A DNA stretch of 53,911 nt from Pholiota molesta (taxonomy: Eukaryota > Basidiomycota > Agaricomycetes > Agaricales > Strophariaceae): contig JACGCK010000272.1 in assembly GCA_014925825.1 (NCBI GenBank), forward strand, positions 1 through 53,911, given 5' to 3'. The notes under the pieces are model-generated. The model was not told the origin of the DNA. It made no database searches and was given only the letters and a program-made list of their open reading frames with translations. This document shows, one piece after another, positions 10,533 to 21,389 of this stretch. A program made the translations under genes and the position numbers. Within the stretch, counting starts at the first letter, position 1. Each line of letters starts with the position of its first letter.

Positions 10533-12295
10533 ATGCCTTCTTGCTGCCAACCTGCGACGAGCCAACTGACATCCGATGAATTGATTGGCATTGTTAATTC
10601 TGCATACAGCACTCGGGCAAGAGAAGGGGTGGAATCTGATTGTTGGTTGCCCACATTGCATTATACTATCACATCTGAACTAATTTCCTATCATAGATGC
10701 AAAGACTGTGGCCGAAGCTTTAATATTCCAAAGACGAGCTCAACTCCATCCCAGAGGGAGCGAATATGGGATTGAGCTGTGGCAATCCTACGGCGATCGC
10801 AACTCTCAAAGAGGTTTTTATTAGTCCCATCGCATAATTAGCTCTTTGATACTCACTCGATAAATTCGATAGGGAGAAACAGTTGTGGACCTCGGATCTG
10901 GAGGAGGCATCGATATATTCCTGGCGGCGAGCAAAGTCGGCCAAACTGGCAAAGCTATTGGACTTGACATGTCTGAGGCAAGTGTTCTTCTGAGGTTTTT
11001 TAGATTGTGCTTTTGATACCATGACTGGCGCTTCGATTTGACAGGATATGATTGCTCTCGCTCGCAAGAACGCAGCAAAACAAGGCCTGAAGCCCCCTCA
11101 TGTTGCATTCGTCAAGGCACTCCTCTCCGAATCCCTCCCTATCGAATCCGACTCTGTTGACTGCGTGATTTCTAATTGTGTTATCAACTTACTCCCTCTC
11201 GAAGGGAAAGGAAACTTATTGAAGGAGGTTTATCGCATCCTCAAACCAGGCGGCAGAATTACATTCGGTGATGTAAGTTGCGTTGAAATGTTTCATGTGC
11301 ATTGGGTGTCTTATGCACCTTCGTAATTCCATGGATGATCCACAGATTGTTGCGCGAAAGCCGCTCTCAGAGCAGATCAAGGACGACGTGGTGGCTCACA
11401 TTGGTTGCGTTGCCGGCGCTATCGACGTCGCCCAATATACAACATTGCTGCGGAGTGCCGGCCTATCTGGTGCGTTTACCTTCTGCTTCTTGTTTCGCCA
11501 TAGAACTGAAACCGTCTTCGAACTTAGATATCGTCTTTGAAGACACGAAGAGCGATCTTTCCGTGTATTATCAATACAAAGATGATCAAGACCCCATTCC
11601 AGTCAACACAACGCCTCTACCCTCTGGCGCTGTCCCATCCAAGCCCGCATATGACATCAACGAGTGGGTAGGTTCGTACCGAATTTTCGCGAAAAAGTCC
11701 GGGGTACCGCCGGCCGTGAATCCACCCACAGTCCTTCTCCGATGGTGGGACGCATACCCGGTCGTCAAATCGTCTCCTCCGAGCATGACCGCAGAAGAAG
11801 TCGCTGCACTCATACTCCAAGGCGCATCCGACCCCGGTATCAAGGCAAGTTTTGCCGTTGTTGATGTACGACGAAACGATCATGCGGTATGTGCGATACG
11901 CTTGTAATTTTGGATCACTTGCGATATCGTATTGACGCTGTTTTTTTGAAGGGTGGGCATGTACGTGGAAGCTACAACCGACACGCGCAGACATTCTACG
12001 ATGACCTGCCTTCGGTCTTCGAAGAATTCAAGAATACTCCGAAAGTGATATTTTACTGCCAAAGCTCCAATGGACGAGGCCCGAGGTGTGCTGGATGGTA
12101 CGCTTGTCATGCTTTTGCTTCGCCGAAATGTCTAATGAATCATGATGCCTCATAAAAAAAATTTACTCCAGGTATCAAGATTACCTTGACGCACATGCTT
12201 CGGAGCACAACTCACAGGCATATGTCCTCAAAGGCGGTATCAAGAATTGGTTGGAAACGTTCAAAGGAGAAGAAAATCTCATCGACATTGATTAA
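10533..12295 (+). CDS. Arsenite methyltransferase (ArsM-like) fused to a rhodanese/Cdc25-type domain
   Basis: The N-terminal two thirds is an ArsM-type As(III) S-adenosylmethionine methyltransferase: [12 protein letters not shown], the SAM loop [39 protein letters not shown] and [10 protein letters not shown]. This keeps the three Cys positions (GLSC, SNC, GC) expected to bind arsenic. The C-terminal third is a rhodanese fold: [20 protein letters not shown] and a C-x5-R loop in [17 protein letters not shown], as in Cdc25 and Acr2 arsenate reductases. Exons: 10533-10641, 10697-10813, 10873-10977, 11045-11272, 11346-11469, 11528-11886, 11952-12097, 12172-12295. The intron at 10978-11044 starts GCAAGT, a GC-AG intron. 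In exon 2 the frame slips by one near 10719-10730 between KTVAEAL and YSKDELNS. Inferred role: arsenic detoxification in the cytosol. Confidence 0.85.
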
Positions 12296-13099
12296 ATTTT
12301 CTTCCTTGATTGATGTCCAATTTCGAGATTTATTTGCAGAATCTGTAGGATATCCTGTGGCAAATGTACCAGATAGGCTTGCTGTATAATTTAAAATCAA
12401 CGCGAATTATATTCGCCCGGGCTCGTTCTATATGTGTTGGCCCAGGAGAAGGTGCATGGTATTCGCCTTCCTTTATGGTGACGAGATGGGAGCGCCGCTA
12501 GTTGGTACAGAGACATCATTGAAATGTGTCTTCATGCCGTCTGCTCTGGTAGCGCTATCACTTTTGTAGCAAGGAAACTTCTGAATGGCTAGAGCAACTT
12601 ATCCGAATCATATCTCCACAAAAAGGACGCCATTGATAAATAGTTGTATACCAACATACATTCGACTAGATAATCGACAGACTAATATCTAATGCAAATG
12701 GGAGGGGGAATCGATAGCAGTGGGTGAATAGGTAAGCGTGAGTGTATAAAACATCGTAACAGGTCAGACGGAAGCAGGATCATATGCAGCGAGATGATGA
12801 CGGCCATGGAATGGAATGCGGGTCAGGTGAAAGGACGGAGGTGCAAATAGGATGACGACACACAGAAACGCGTCGGATCCCCTCTAAAATCAAAGATGCG
12901 GATGATAATACGAATGATGCAGTAAATGACAAAATATAAAACAAGATATGATGCATGAAACCAGATCGCGGACGCGTAAAGGTTGATGGATAAAGGGTGC
13001 AGTGGTGTGCACACTTTCTCATAAAAACATGAGGTAGCCATGAATACCACCTACAGAGGTCGTCGAAAAACGAAGGCAAACGTAAATCAAAATCATCAC
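12296..13099. other. Convergent intergenic region
   Basis: AT-rich 3' flanks of ArsM-rhodanese and NHA1. No gene seen. Confidence 0.6.
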
Positions 13100-16000
13100 T
13101 CATGACGAAGAGGACGGCGGGGGCGATCCCGACGACCAGAAAGAAGAAGGAAGCGCAAGCGGTGGCGGCGGCGAGGACGGGCGCGAATCCGCTGCCGCTG
13201 CCGGCGGAGGCGACGCCTGCCCCAGCGCCGCGATATTCCGACTACTCCCCGTCCGACTCTCCGCGTCCAAGAACCTGACCGAGCGCGATGGCGAGCTCTC
13301 GCGCGTCGGCGGCCGGCTGTGCAGCGCGCGGATCGAGTCGAGCCGGTTGTTCTTCAGCGCCGAGTCCGCCGTCGCGGGCCGCTGGAGGCCGTGGCGCGGC
13401 GACGACGCGTCGCTCGCGAACGACACCGCCGAGTCTGGTGGGGATCGCGGCCCCCGCCCGCGGGGTTCGTCGACGTCGCCGCCGGGGCTGGTGGTGGGGC
13501 TCGGGCTGCCGCCGATCGAGTTGCGGCGGGCGGGCTGTCGCCAGCGCCCGCGCGCAGCGTGGTGTGCGCCGTGCGCGCCTTTCGCCGAACGGCTCCCTGA
13601 GCGCGCCACCCCTGCTGTCTTCTTACCTGTGTTGATGTCAGTCGCGCCTGCCGACGTCGACGCTACCGGCGTTCCATTGCTGCCCTCCGACGCCCACCCT
13701 CATCGTCATCGTCGTCCGCTTCGTGTCCTTCAGGCTTCGGGCTCTCGACCTCTCTTTGTTTTTCCTTTTGCTTCTGCTTTTCCTCGTGGTATGGGGGATA
13801 TATAGCATGCTTCGCTTTGCTGGACATATGACTGAGGTCTTTGCTTATAGTTCGACCGACTTCCTCTGCGTTGTTTTCGATTTCGTGCATCTTGCCCGAC
13901 CACGTCAACTTCGGTTGTTCTGGCCCTTCTGGGTGGCTGTTATCAACGACAGTGACTTCGACCTATAACGAATTAAGCGAATAACCAAATTGCAGGGAAA
14001 ATAATACTTACATCCGACCCAGGACCCATCTTCTTCTCGATAACTTTGTGATGGCCCTCAATCCACTCCTGAATGGGGGCCGTCGCATCCGGCGGCACTT
14101 GTTCCCGATAGTCACGTCGTGGCTCCTCAGGCTCAATCGGAGGAGGGGCAGCCTCTTCCGCTTGCGCAGATGGCTCGGTGAACGTAACCTTGGTCTCGTC
14201 GCTGATATGCGACTCCACCATCGGCCCCGTCTCCAGCGTCTGCTCGCTCGGCGTCCGGCGCTCGCGCTTCTCCTCGAAGCCTTCGCCCTTCTCCAAGTCC
14301 ACAGTCTCTCTATCCCGGTTGATGACGATATCCTCGCCGCGCGTGACCATGCGCGCCTGGTTCGTCCAGTCAGGCTGGCCGCCCGCAGTGAGCGTCTCCC
14401 TTCTTGACCACGTCCGCGACACCGAGTGCACGCGGCGGCCCAGGCTGAACGACGGGATCGACAGCCCGTGGATGGTGATCGAGCACAGCACCATGAACGC
14501 GACGATAGGCTGGATCGTCTGGATGAGCAGCTCCGTTTGGTGGTTCGGCGGCAAGTCCGCTTTGTCCAGTGTCTGCACGGCCAGCGTCGAGATGAACACG
14601 GCGCCGATGCCAATGGGGCCAAAGTGCCCGCTGAAAACGGCCTCGCGGAACGTCTTGATATCGGGTATCCAGCGGTACGTCGCGATCATGATGGGCAGTC
14701 GGCGGAGGAGCAAGATGAGGATGGCGATAACGATGAGCCGCCAGACGCTCAGGGTCAGTTCCTCGTTCTCGAAAGAGCTGAACGGCATCCACGCGCCGAC
14801 GAAGATGAACGCGGCAACATTGAAAAGAGTGTCGATAACGCTACTGAACACGCTCTCCTCCGTTTGTTTGTTGAAGAAACCATCCCAGGCAAAGACCGTG
14901 CCACAGAAAAAGGACGCGAGGAGGTCGTCCGACCCAATCAGGGTGCATACGCCAATTGTGAGTATGGAAAGGGAGATGTACTGCGCAACATAAGACTGCC
15001 TATCGATGAGGTTATGGCGCTGGCAAAATTTCATCAAGTGCCGGAAGCCAAAGCCCAGCGCCGAGCCGATGAAGATCCCCAACAAAACCTGGTCTGCGTG
15101 GTTGAGCACGGATATTATTTCAAATCGATGATTGGGACACTCACATAACCAGAGCAAAAGGATCCAGTCCCGAATCGCCGCCCCCGTGTCCGGCCGATTC
15201 ATTATCAGGTACAGTGCAATAAAGAGGAACGGAAAGGCTGCGCCATCGTTGCACCCGCTCTCTGCGGCTAGCAGGTGCCGGATATGTGCAGGGACGTGTT
15301 TATCAGCCCATTTGCCTCCCACAACGGCGGCCGCGAGAATAGGGTCTGTAGGTGTGAGGCAGGCAGCGACAGCGAGGGAGGAGAGAAAGTTAAGTCCTGG
15401 AATGAGGGCGTATATGAGTCCGGCGGAGACAAACCAACCCTGTAAATTTTAAAATTAAAGGTCAAAGTCAGAAAATGCGGTTTAGGTGGAAAAGTTGATT
15501 ATGGAAGACTGTCATGTCAATGGGATGGAATAGGAATAACATACCCATGTCATCACGGGGACGAGGAGAAAGAATAGACTTCGGAGGTGCTTCCACATAT
15601 ACGCTTTCGGCAGCTCCACTCCGATAGCAAAAACCCCGATAGCAAGTACAATCCGGGTGAACTCGAGGGTCACATCGTTCGTGGTCCCATCGTCAAGGCT
15701 GCCCCATGCTCGCGGATCGAATAAGTTGGCGCAGTAAGGACCTGTGTAAAGCGCGAGGCAGGAGCGTGGTAGAGATGAGGGGAGTCCATGTACACGAAAA
15801 CGCGCCACAGACCTATAATAATGCCGAATAAAAATGCCCATATTGCTTCTCCGATGTATAGCTGTATTGGTGAACGTTGGTGAATATACCGTATGTGGCA
15901 GGGAAAGGAGTGCACTTGCCCGCTCGCGCAGAAACAGAGAAAACATGCCAAACTATTTTGAATCAGCTTCCCGCCAAAAAGCGTATGTAATAATAGTATG

Positions 16001-16183
16001 GAGACGCACCAGCACAATGAAACCCCCCAGCAACGCATAGATGACATGTGGTGTCGTGACTGAAATCTGCAGACAAGACGATGAGCTCCCCGCCTTCTCC
16101 TCCGACCCATTCATCGAATACTCACTAATCTAAACATGACGTCGTTGTTGTACCTTTGCGCTATTTAGGACGCTGTCGAGCAT
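13100..16183 (-). CDS. NHA1: Plasma-membrane Na+/H+ antiporter, NHA1/CPA1 type
   Basis: Fungal alkali-cation/proton antiporter exporting Na+ or K+ across the plasma membrane. The core is long and well conserved: FGMFSLFLRER, LYIGEAIWAFLFGIIIGPY, FTRIVLAIGVFAIGVELPK, AACLTPTDPILAAAVVGGKW, HIRHLLAAESGCNDGAAFPF (the ND ion site), FFCGTVFAWDGFFNKQTEES and AVFSGHFGPIGIGAVF, then a long hydrophilic Ser/Pro-rich cytosolic tail ending at 13100. Nine exons: 16183-16154, 16066-16010, 15952-15920, 15861-15813, 15741-15545, 15439-15145, 15093-14012, 13962-13698, 13611-13100. The third intron (15862-15919) begins GCAAGT, a GC-AG intron. I placed the start at 16183 because the in-frame ATG at 16375 sits only a few bases from a TATA box. 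The exon 8/9 junction in the tail is the least certain. Confidence 0.9.
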
Positions 16184-16377
16184 AAGCGCTGGGATTGGAT
16201 GGGCCAGACCAACAGCGTAATTCGCGCACTGGGCGTTTGTGACTGCTTGGGCGAAGGCTGTGGAGGATTCGACGTGGAAGAAGGAGAGGGAGGAAGGGAG
16301 AAGGGAAGTGGTGTGGGGGTTGTGGCGAAAGAGGAAATGTGATCTGCCGTGGGCCTGGCCCGGGAGTATGTCCATGT

Positions 16378-16384
16378 TTTTATA
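16378..16384 (-). promoter_or_regulatory. TATA-like element upstream of NHA1
   Basis: TATAAAA on the minus strand. It ends 3 nt before an in-frame ATG (16375), too close to be upstream of a transcript containing that ATG. It therefore supports the downstream start at 16183. Confidence 0.4.
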
Positions 16385-19300
16385 CAGCCCCTGCGTCACT
16401 TCACTTGGCACCCACAAATATAATCCCACTGCACGTGTTTCGAAACATGCATGAAAGCCAGTTCGGCGAGTTAACACTTCCTTAGCTTATTAGTAGTAGT
16501 ATTAATATTACTATATGAACACACCATCCAGTGTTATAATAGCTTTCAAAGTTTGCTTTCTGCCATCGGTTTCTCGGTCCTTGGCTCGCTCGTGGGACTT
16601 GCATTAGGCTTGCGTTTTCCGTCGTCCATTCGCTCAACTGACCTGATGCGCTGTGCGTATCCTTGGAGATCCAAGTTGGCTTGCTCTTTTTCGGATTAGA
16701 GCACAAAGCAAGACGCCAGGGGCAGGGCGGGCGGCGTCTGGCGGCGTAGCGTTTGGTAATGTGCCTTGAGATACATGTAGAAAAAAGACCCCGAAATGCT
16801 GATGCTCTCGGCACCGTCGGCAGGAGTCGGTAAGTGGGCTGCATGCTCGGGGTCTTTGCTCAATTCGAACACCATAATTCAGAAAGTTGTACTTGGACTT
16901 GACTTGGACAGCCTTGGATTGACTACATCTGCTATGCTTGCTCTGGGCGTCTGTTTCAAGAGTTCTGGGCACTCTGGGATCTCGTAGGAATGGCTTAAGG
17001 CGGCGCTTGGCGCATTTATCACTCCCCACCTACACTACTTACTCTTATCTGCCAACAAGCTTTGTACAGGCATCATACGCGGTCTGAAAAAGGTTATGTG
17101 CATATCTTGACTCAACCAAATCTAACCTTTAAAACTTCTATTCTGATCTTCATGGGAAAGAGGCTAGGACTGGCTAAGTTCCTTGGTACAGATACCGAAG
17201 CAAATGACGAATATCATCGAAGTTCGAACCTCCAGCTCCCGATGATATCGGTAATTGGAATCGACTCAACGTCCTTTCGTCGGACAACGGTGTGTATATT
17301 ATCAGAAATGTACATAGCAGGTGTCGGTCACTACCACCGCACCCATTTCACCTAGGTAAGCGTCCGGTGTAAAAGATTGCGCCCCCTTACCATCATGACA
17401 CTAATTTCGAAGGAAGTCTTACATACTAACGGGCAATCAAGAACTTCTAGTCGTATTCCAACCACTTACATACTTGGATGCAAAGCTTGGCTCAGAGCTA
17501 AACGTGACACCGATAAGTACCATACCCCCACCTTTTTCTCCCTTCGCGTTGAACGTTCTGCTCACGCACCTCGCACCGAAACACTTGTTGTTCATCTCTC
17601 TCCCTTTCCTTCTCAGTATCTCGATTCTAACGTTGCGCTACCCCACGAGGCAGGTCCACCAGGATGGCGCGCCCCAGTACCGCGGCTCCCGGGTTCCAGC
17701 CAGACCGACCACCGCAAACCCTCTGCCCACAGACGCTTCGCGCAGACACCCTACGGCTGCCCTACGCGCTGTTCTTCGTACTTCAGTGGCCCTGCCATCG
17801 CCCGTCAAAATACTTTTACCTTCCAAGATTGAAGAAGGTCATTAGACCGGTCGCTGCGCCCGGGGCTCCGGAGCTTGTTCTCGGCAATGAACGTCGCGTT
17901 GGCAAGAGACACCGGACCTCAAGCTACTTAAGGTGGTATGAATCCGGTATGAATCTGCGTCGGTGCACTCTGTTTTGCTCTGCCGCGGGACTGCGCTGTA
18001 TTATCACATTGCGGTGCAAGCCTATCACTCCCGCGCTTCTATTGCACCACCCACCGATTGCTCTTCTCCACAGTTCAATGATGGCTTCATTCATTAATGG
18101 TCATCCCACGGCATCATTGCCTATATCTATCCGTGCTTTGGCCCTGACTCGAGCATTCACCAAGTAAACGCTCTCGATCTGTGTGCGCTGGTGGTGCTGC
18201 GTATCGTAACTCAAGCTTCTTACCCCTGGTGCTGGCACATACACATACTCTAAATCGCAGCGGTAGGAGATGCAAGCTCTGCGTACGTATCTGGACTCGA
18301 TTCTCTTCGGACCTTCGTCGATATCTGGAGCGTTATCTGCGGCTTCCTTCATGAAGTTCACTCATGTGCGGCATTGACTTTTACGCTGGACTTTATGATC
18401 CGTCTACTCATGTACGATATTGGCGTGCATCGGCGTCCTATGGAATTATACTTTCTCTGTGCGTATAATATTACGCAGATAGTCCCTTGGCGTCGGATGT
18501 TTCGATACCTCCACCCCCAAGCTTCGCCCCATTTCGTGATCCGTGATGAAGGCGGATCTAGCACCTCTCATATACTGGACACTTCCCTGCTCTTCCTTAC
18601 TTGTTGGTGGTAGTCTGTTGGGAGGCTTCTTCGACTCGTGCATTTCTCTCTTTGATTCTCTCTCGTACTGCGTTATCCGTTCGACGCTCATCTCACGAGT
18701 TTGCCCATAGTTGAGGCCATTTGGTGACTATGACACTTTAGTCTTTTGACACCCTCGACGATGCTCGACAATGACCGGATTGATGACCGCATGTGCTGCG
18801 TGTCTCTGCCTTCTTTCTTTTCATCTCCTCTTCGTAGCGGCTGTTTCTACGCCGTAAAGTTTCTCTACCGGAAGCTCTTTGTCTCTCTTTGTACACCGGA
18901 GCCACCGTGAGGCAGATAACGTCTTCGTCTATAGGATCCTGGTCACCAGTCCTTTCATGTATTCGCGCCTCTTGCACCATTTCTCATACCCCAATGTCCC
19001 ATTGCTGATCATCTAATTGCAAGATCGTGAATACCTGAACAGTGGGTTTCCAAAAGTATGACTGTTTCCCTTGTACCTCGGATATCTGATGAATGGATAA
19101 TGGATCTGGAGTCTGGACGAAATCTTGAAAAAATCTTGTTCATTTTCTAGCTTTCAATCTATAAGAAGATTTATTTGCCACAGCCAAATTTACCCTAATC
19201 CTTTATTATCACGTCGTTAAATTCTATCATAGGGAGCTTATTTGCGATGATGGGAGCGTTATCTCTGCCTCATTCAAGCCTCACTCGTGTTATACTCCGC

Positions 19301-20261
19301 TTCCGGAGAACTTCTTTGAAAATTGTACGCAAACTAGTGTGCGTGGCCAAAGCTTTCATTTTGTTAATACCCGCTTCATGACATGCTTTTTCTTCGGGAT
19401 ATCAGCTAAAATTCTACCTTGATGCCCTTGAGAATCGAATGCACGATGTGTACTACCATCGTCTGGTACGTCGTGTTACCATAGGGCTAGTAAATGCTAG
19501 CGAGTTCATTGTAGCCTGCTAGCTTCTAGAGCCTTTTTGCACGCGGTAGAGGTTAAAATCCTCCTGCCTGAAAGCGTATTTGTGCGGATATCTCGCGGGG
19601 TCCAACTTTTTTGTGAGTGCTTATATTCTAACTTCACCTCATGAGCGCGCAAGATATCGACCGAAGTGTACTAAGTAGTCCTCTAGATGGCAAATTTACT
19701 TCCTGAACGTCCAGTGACCAGTCAGAGATATTCGAAACTACCGGATGTATATTTCATGCTTTGGCTTTATATCATTTATCCTGTTATGAACTAGATTGGA
19801 CTACTCGTTTTCAGCATGTTCTGTCGTTTCCGTTGCATCCGACGCGCAGACTGAGGGTGGACAGTCAGGACAGTCCCGGCTTTATCATCTTATCACATGA
19901 GATTATCTGAAGACTGAATCTTCCTTTGGCTTATGAATCTCTCGCTCGTGCCAAAAAAGCTTACTCATGGCCTTGTAATTACTCTCATGGACACGTCCAG
20001 TGGAGCCATTCAGCAAGGAATATACACTCTATCCCCAATCATTATTACCAAGCCATATCGTGATATTGAAATTTGCCGCAGTGATAATTGATTTTCAACA
20101 TGTATGATTCGTCATCGGTTCGTCGATCATCCATCTGATTACGACTTAAAGATCGGCGAGTCCAAAGGCTTCAGTTGAAACCTCTTGAAACCGATCCAAG
20201 AGTCCCCTACCAGATTGTCCCTAACTAACCTCGCATTCCGTGGAGAAAATCACTTTACAAC
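16385..20261. other. Long region with little coding signal
   Basis: Almost 4 kb without a convincing gene. Roughly 17500-18950 is pyrimidine-rich on the plus strand with many CTTC/TCTC runs, and 19000-20250 is AT-rich. Open frames overlap in all phases at 17400-18170, which reflects composition more than coding. No tRNA, rRNA or transposon ends were recognised. Confidence 0.45.
17664..18167 (+). CDS. Hypothetical open reading frame, doubtful
   Basis: A 167-codon ATG-initiated frame (MARPSTAAPGFQPDRPPQ at its start). I recognise no domain. It is Pro/Arg/Leu-rich, overlaps equally open frames in the other two phases (one at 17474-17845), and ends without a clear C-terminal pattern. A pyrimidine-rich leader just upstream would fit a fungal 5' UTR, so a short transcript is possible. 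Listed only so that the region is not lost. Confidence 0.18.
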   Translation: MARPSTAAPGFQPDRPPQTLCPQTLRADTLRLPYALFFVLQWPCHRPSKYFYLPRLKKVIRPVAAPGAPELVLGNERRVGKRHRTSSYLRWYESGMNLRRCTLFCSAAGLRCIITLRCKPITPALLLHHPPIALLHSSMMASFINGHPTASLPISIRALALTRAFTK

Positions 20262-21061
20262 ATGACCATTATCTTCTACGATATTCCATCCGGGTTCCCT
20301 GGAATTGCGTGGTCTCCAAATACATGGAAGGCGAGGTAAGTTTGCGATAATAGATCATGCTAATTGCCAGTGGTGCTAATGATCAGCAAAGATACTGCTT
20401 GAACTACAAAGGTGTTGCCTACAAAACCGAATGGGTCGAATATCCAGACATCGAAAGTCACTGCGTGAAGCTTGGGATTCCACCTTCTTCCACTAAGCCC
20501 GACGGAAAACCTCATTATACCCTCCCGGCCCTTCACGACACGTCCACGGGAGCTTATCTCTCTGATTCACTCTTGATCGCCGAATACTTGGAGAAGACAT
20601 ATCCCTCCGCACCCAGTCTTTTCCCGAACCACACAATCGGTGTGCAATGGCCCTTCAACAATGCCTTCACGGCGAACCTCTCCGCGTTATGGACCTTCAT
20701 TCTTCCTACCTCTGGCCTGGGGCTCAACCCTCCTAGTGCGGCTTACTTCCGCCGGACGAGAGAGGCCAGTTACGGCAAGACCCTTGAGGACCTCGTACCA
20801 AAAGGCGATGCCGCCGTGGAGCAGTGGGGGAAGTTTAAGGAAGGCGTGGACAACGTCGATGTCTGGTACGCGAAGAGTGGTGGTCCATACTTGCTGGGGG
20901 ACACCGTGTCTTGGGCAGATTTTGTTGTTGCGTCCTACTTCATCTGGATGAGAATTGTTTGGGGCGAAGATAGCCAGGAATGGAAAGATATCAGTTCGTG
21001 GCATGGGGGAAGGTGGAAGGGGCTCCTCGATAACTTAAAGAAGTATGAAGTTGTCGTTTGA
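20262..21061 (+). CDS. Glutathione S-transferase-like protein 2
   Basis: Paralogue of the GST at 3823-4634. Exon 1 is 20262-20335 (MTIIFYDIPSGFPGIAWSPN), a 56-nt intron GTAAGT..AAAG follows (20336-20391), and exon 2 runs 20392-21061 to TGA. The thioredoxin-like domain carries YDIPS, YTLPALHDTSTGAYLSDS and IAEYLEKTYPSAPSLFPN. The helical domain carries SWADFVVASYFIWMR and WGEDSQEWKDISSWHGGRW. The intron sits at the same codon as in GST 1 and the C-termini match closely, so the two arose by duplication, now about 16 kb apart and in opposite orientation. Complete, no frame breaks. It probably acts in the cytosol; substrate unknown. Confidence 0.9.
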
Positions 21062-21389
21062 ACGTCTCAAAATTCATAAGTTAAAGTAGTTATTCGAAAT
21101 CGAAACCAAAGGATTCACATTATTGGCGTCGTTTAGTATGAAATTGTCGTCTGAACATCTCAATATTCATAGGTGAAATAACGATACGTCGAAATATCGC
21201 AGCGATATATTTATTCCAAAGCCAAAAACGAACCTTCTTCACTGGCCTGTTGATTAGCTAGAGCTTTATGTACAGTGTGCTAGTGCTGGAATGTTCAATA
21301 ACCCATGACATGCATGAACCATAACCAAACGTTCGAGCATAACCTATCCTACGAAATTAATATGCTAATAAGGGCGTTTGTCCAAACGT
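21062..21389. other. Convergent intergenic region
   Basis: 3' flanks of GST 2 and the RTA1-like gene. An approximate internal duplication is visible: a 'gaagttgtcgtttgaacgtctcaa'-like segment at 21048 recurs as a diverged copy near 21140, both followed by 'attcatag/aag'. Confidence 0.4.

Noticed and set aside
10533..10775. Zinc-finger-like reading [12 protein letters not shown] in the first ArsM exon read-through
   Set aside because: It arises from reading through the first intron; the spliced frame gives the expected ArsM N-terminus instead.
14178..14993. Long plus-strand open frames opposite NHA1
   Set aside because: Shadow frames on the opposite strand of a GC-rich, well-conserved transporter exon; no family resemblance.
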